Source of the DNA: Heliocidaris erythrogramma
Lineage: Eukaryota > Echinodermata > Echinoidea > Camarodonta > Echinometridae
Length of the DNA: 64,000 nucleotides
Reading direction: 5' to 3'
NCBI GenBank assembly: GCA_025617745.1
Contig: CM046856.1
Location: 49,294,873-49,358,872 of the forward strand
This document shows positions 60,114-64,000 of this stretch, piece by piece; position 1 is the first letter of the stretch; every line of letters begins with the position of its first letter. The translations under genes were made by a program, and so were the position numbers. Under the pieces are notes generated by a model. That model was not told the DNA's origin. It saw nothing but the letters and a program-made list of their open reading frames with translations, and did not search any database.

Positions 60114-62646
60114 CAACAAGAAAAACAAACAAAAACTTCCGGTGCCGTATCCAACAAAGGGTGCAGCCCCTATTTCCCTCCCCTTTCCTTCCCGTTTGAG
60201 GCCCCTTCCCCAACCAAAATTAAGACAACTTTTAGTTGGTATGCCGAAAGCTGGAGCTGCCCGGATACATTCCACGGCGCCCCATCTATACGTGGGCGTT
60301 TCGACACCTGTTTATAAATTTTCGGATACCGCACTGATTTCTATCGTAGGACCATTTTACATGATATCGAGGAAATAAGCATCTTTTAAATGAAAATTGA
60401 TCCGTTTTATCAGATATTTGTAGAATATAAAGGCTACAAAAACTTTCCTTATAGTAATTTAAGGAAACGAAAATTTGGAAATTATCATGATCCTTGGTCG
60501 TTATCTAAATGACTTATCATTTCCCCTGGTTTGTTTTTGGTCTGTTTCATTTTTTTTTTTGGTCAAGTTTTGCACAGTGTATTTCAAGTAAATTTGTTTG
60601 GGATTTATCTACTTGTAAAAGAATAACAGAGCCTTGTACCATTTTTTACGATTCAACTTCTCCCGTGGCTGTGCGCATCCTTTAAGACTTGGCAACCTCA
60701 TGGTCCTGTAGGGAATCATCTCCTTCTGCCCTTTGGGGGTAACTTTTGTCTTTGGTGTCCCATGCGAAGTCACATAGAGACTTGTTGCTGTCAGGACTCA
60801 CTCCTAACCCGACTGTGATGAGAACTTCCTAAGCGAAGAAGATGGGGATATATGAGCGCTGGCTTAATTAAAGTTTTAGAAATTTTCTGACCTGCGTCTC
60901 GGCCTGGTGAGCAGTCGTGATAGACATGAATATTGAATGGCGCTGTCCCTTTGTTTTTTTCTTACTGCGTCACCTCAAATGATTTTCAAACTCATTGCTT
61001 GTCAGTGACAAGTAGAACAGGGTATCCCCTCGAGCTAAGGTCGTAGATTTATTGCGAAGAGGAAAGAGGGGGGGGGGGGGGGAGAAGGGTACAACTAATT
61101 CATAACAATGGACGATGTTGGTCGCACGATGTCAATAAATATGAATATTGTAAAGAGGGTCCAGATTATTCTACATTTTTTTTCACAAAAAAGTGAAGCA
61201 ATCAAAAGTTTATTAAAATGAATAGAGAAACCGATTTTTTTGTCGAATTCGGCATCGTCGGATATGACGTTATGTTTATAATCAGTTTCATCTTTGTCAT
61301 AATATATGTAGAACAAGATAGTAGGAACTTTCGTGATAAAATTATATTCACGTTGTTTCCTTTTCCTCCATTCTTGTAGCGCTAATTGAATGATAACTAG
61401 CTAATTAAAGTGGTTTTTGTATTTTCCATAAAATTCGTCTTCATTCACTTTAGTGCAACACTTGTATATTCATGAACCCCATTTGTTTTTACCCAATTAA
61501 CCAATCCTTCTTGCCTGCTGTTACTTTATCGCCCCCAAAAGTTTCTCTCATTGTTGATTCCCTCTCTATCTCGGACCCGTTATTTTTTAATGAACAAACA
61601 GGTCAATCAGCCATCACTAACTCACCTCCCCCCCCCCCCTCTTCATCATCACTTAATCAGATACCAAAGGAACACAGGCACACCCCTCACACATGCTCTC
61701 CTGAACTTGTACATGCGATGATCAACAGTTTATTGTCATGAAGTCACCCGGGCTCTATTTCTCCGCTAGATCATGTCCCATTCCTAGGTCAGTCTTCCAG
61801 ACATAATAATTCGTTGTATTGTTATCCTCAAAATGTCATATAAGTTCTGAAAACCCACTATTATCTCAGAGTCACGATTCGACATTGGATAGAGGTGGTC
61901 AACGTAGCTTTATTTCCCTTTGGCCAGCTTCAACACATTCACGGAGTACTTCGATCATTCTCTATCTTAGTTAAATTCCGTATTCCCTTAATACGTAATT
62001 TATCATAATTTCTGTATTATCTCTCTCTCTTCTCTTCTTTCCTCTCTGTGGTACTTATTTGCAGTGTGGCAAAATTATTAAGAATTGATTTTAAGATAAT
62101 ATTCATAATATGTCAGGAAAAACATGCAATCTATGGTTGCGATGCTAGAAGATTGGTAAATAATGTGGCTCTCATTTACTATTTAATTCAAAAGACACAC
62201 AAAAAATCTATTGTCTTTAATACCTTCCCGTGATGTAAGACTGGGTTACACAAATTTGAAATTCAAATCCAATATTTTACATCAAGATGTAGGCAAATGA
62301 GCTGTCTGTTGAGAGAATACAATATGTGTGAGTGTCCAGGTGATGCTATATTAAGAGTTGAAAAACTTGTCACTTTGTCGCGGCTAACATGAATGAAGGT
62401 TTTCCAAATTTTCAATTAGTTTAAATTTCGATCTCTTAGCAACATTTATATTACAATTCAATAGCGAAGCAGATAGAAAGGAGAACATATCATGTCGCTA
62501 GAGGGTTCCTGGTTAACAGAAATGCCTTGTGTTGCATCCAACATTCGCTAACCTATTTTAAATGAACTATAGCAATGCTTCTGCTCAAGAAAGCAATGGC
62601 AATAGGAAAAATAATGGCTTCACATCTTTAGTAGATATTTCCTTAT
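60114..62646. other. Unique spacer between the 1.35-kb repeats
   Basis: A G run at about 61069-61082 and a short C run near 61629 are present. Frames of 61-96 aa (60088-60378, 61472-61741) are Pro/Ser- or Lys-rich low-complexity with no domain. No retroviral protease, integrase or reverse transcriptase motif is seen, so the flanking repeats are not supported as LTRs. Confidence 0.5.
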
Positions 62647-62771
62647 AAAATAATTGACAACAAAACTTAGTGCAGAAACATTTTCGATTATTTCAAGCAA
62701 AATAAAGAGCATTAACATTTGAGTTGTAAAAAAAACAACAACAATGAAGACTACATTAGCTTAATTATATG

Positions 62772-63571
62772 CCCTGATAGCAGAAAGTGGTAAAGATTAC
62801 GTGATATTTACGTCGTGGTTTTCGTCTTTTTTACGTCCTGTAATTACGTCAATAAGACGACAACTTGCACCAACGCAAGACGTCAAGAGGACGTCTTATT
62901 TTGACGTCATCTGTACACTGTAAAAACTGAAGTGCTGTATATAGCACTTTTTGAGAGCATGCATAGGGACTGCACTCAGAGTGCTATTGAATGCACACAG
63001 CGTGCTATTTCAGCACTTTCACGGGAGCTGGACCGGCTCCTTAAACTGCTAAACATTCATAAAAAAAAATGATTTGGGCGAGCTTCGGACCAGGGTCCGC
63101 TGATCGAGAATTGCTGGCATTACCGCTAGACTAACTCACATTGTACGATTTAGAGCAGATCATATTGTTACATAGTGAATTTACGACACCACATATTTCA
63201 TGTTATCTACTTGACTCCCATGACTAAACTGGATTGCAAGAAGCATTTGTTAGTCCATCGGTAACGTCAGCGCCTCTCAATCAGCGGAACCTGGTTCGAG
63301 GCTCGCCACGGTCACTTTTTTTTGCTGGTAAATTAGCACACTACAAGTGCTATAAACAGCATTTCAGGTGCAGTCACTATACATGCCCCTAAAAGTAGCA
63401 CTTTAGTTTTTACAGTATACAAGACGTAGAGATGACGTCAAAATAAGACGTCCTCTTGACGTCTTGCGTTGGTGCAAGTTGTCGTCTTATTGACGTAATT
63501 ACAGGACGTAAAAAAGACGAAAACCACGACGTAAATATCACGTCATTTTTTAACACTTTCTGCTATCAGGG
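62772..63571. repeat. ACGTC-rich MITE, split (copy B)
   Basis: Same structure as 58886-59686 with the same insertion point. Confidence 0.9.
62916..63417. repeat. Inner TIR element with two tRNA-like units (copy B)
   Basis: Same element, insertion site and TA flanks as 59030-59532. The shared insertion shows the nesting happened before the 1.35-kb segment was duplicated. Confidence 0.85.
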
Positions 63572-64000
63572 TGAAAATGAGAATGAAAACAGAGACCAGT
63601 ATAGAAGCAGAGCTTGTATAACCGCTGGTCCCTGGCATTCGCTGGCAAATGGTAAATCATAAATACAATACATAAAAGACTAGACTGGGCAATCATGCAT
63701 AACATGCCCAAAAAGGGAAAAAAGAAGAAGACAGATACATGGCCATGGAAAGCAAAGAAATATAACACACTTTCTGTCGAAGAGAAAGCATTGAAAAATA
63801 TTGTAAAAACAAAAGGAACCATCAAAAATATATACATTTAAATGAATTACGTCCATGAATATAAGGGGAGGGAGGATCAGGAAAGCCAAGTTGCTTGCTG
63901 AAAATGATCCCTGATAAACTCACAGAAAACATTCTAATTTTATCTAAATTATAAAATGCATACTATGCACAAATGCAGCAAAAAAAAAAAAAACCCCAGA

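Larger units (their letters stand above)
62647..64000 (+). repeat. 1.35-kb direct repeat, copy B (runs to window end)
   Basis: Matches copy A with a few SNPs (for example GGTAAAGATT against GGTAAAAATT near 62790, and AAGGGGAGG against AAGAGGAGG near 63864). The window ends within or just past the repeat, so its true right end is unknown. Confidence 0.9.

Noticed and set aside
58761..64000. LTR retrotransposon with 1.35-kb LTRs
   Set aside because: Repeat ends lack TG..CA, there is no primer-binding site or polypurine tract visible, and the 2.5-kb spacer has no gag-pol motifs.

Overview
This is a gene-poor, AT-rich, repeat-dense stretch of a eukaryotic (metazoan) nuclear genome. The features that point this way are spliced-exon signals, tRNA-derived SINEs, many short inverted-repeat DNA elements (MITEs), a decayed non-LTR retrotransposon, long ATT/GA/GT microsatellites and no bacterial-style operons. 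The SINE tails (an AAGCCGGGGTAATA core, then an AAGCGCTTAGA..ATATCAA and ATT-repeat end), the CAGTGGCG-type hAT-like termini and the peptide-precursor exon suggest a marine invertebrate, most likely a deuterostome such as an echinoderm. This is inference; no marker gene in the window proves the taxon.

Layout. Positions 1-14980 are unique sequence made of successive MITEs (154-269, 723-1264, 1669-2194, 2198-2611, 3224-3672, 6323-7147, 8757-9284), SINEs (5461, 9607, 14290), a ~204-bp uninterrupted ATT microsatellite (9780-9983) and an unusual TIR element with two divergent tRNA-like units (11425-11908). Positions 14981-34889 and 35390-55403 are two near-identical ~20-kb copies in direct orientation, separated by exactly 500 N. 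Copy 1 ends at the last base before the gap and copy 2 starts at the first base after it. The copies differ by scattered SNPs, homopolymer lengths and a ~72-bp indel. This looks like two haplotypes of one locus left in series by the assembler rather than a biological tandem duplication. Positions 55404-64000 hold a decayed jockey/CR1-like retrotransposon interrupted by a palindromic MITE, then a ~1.35-kb direct repeat (58761 and 62647) that carries a nested pair of MITEs.

The one convincing protein-coding segment is a single exon present once per 20-kb copy (30434-30692 and 50941-51199). It encodes a signal peptide, an acidic spacer, a Lys-Arg cleavage site and a peptide whose end resembles the NPY/NPF neuropeptide family. 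The exon breaks at a GTAAGT donor inside what would be the penultimate Arg codon. The remaining exon(s) were not found here. Almost all other open frames are chance frames in repeats. No CRISPR arrays, rRNA genes or functional-looking tRNA genes were seen.
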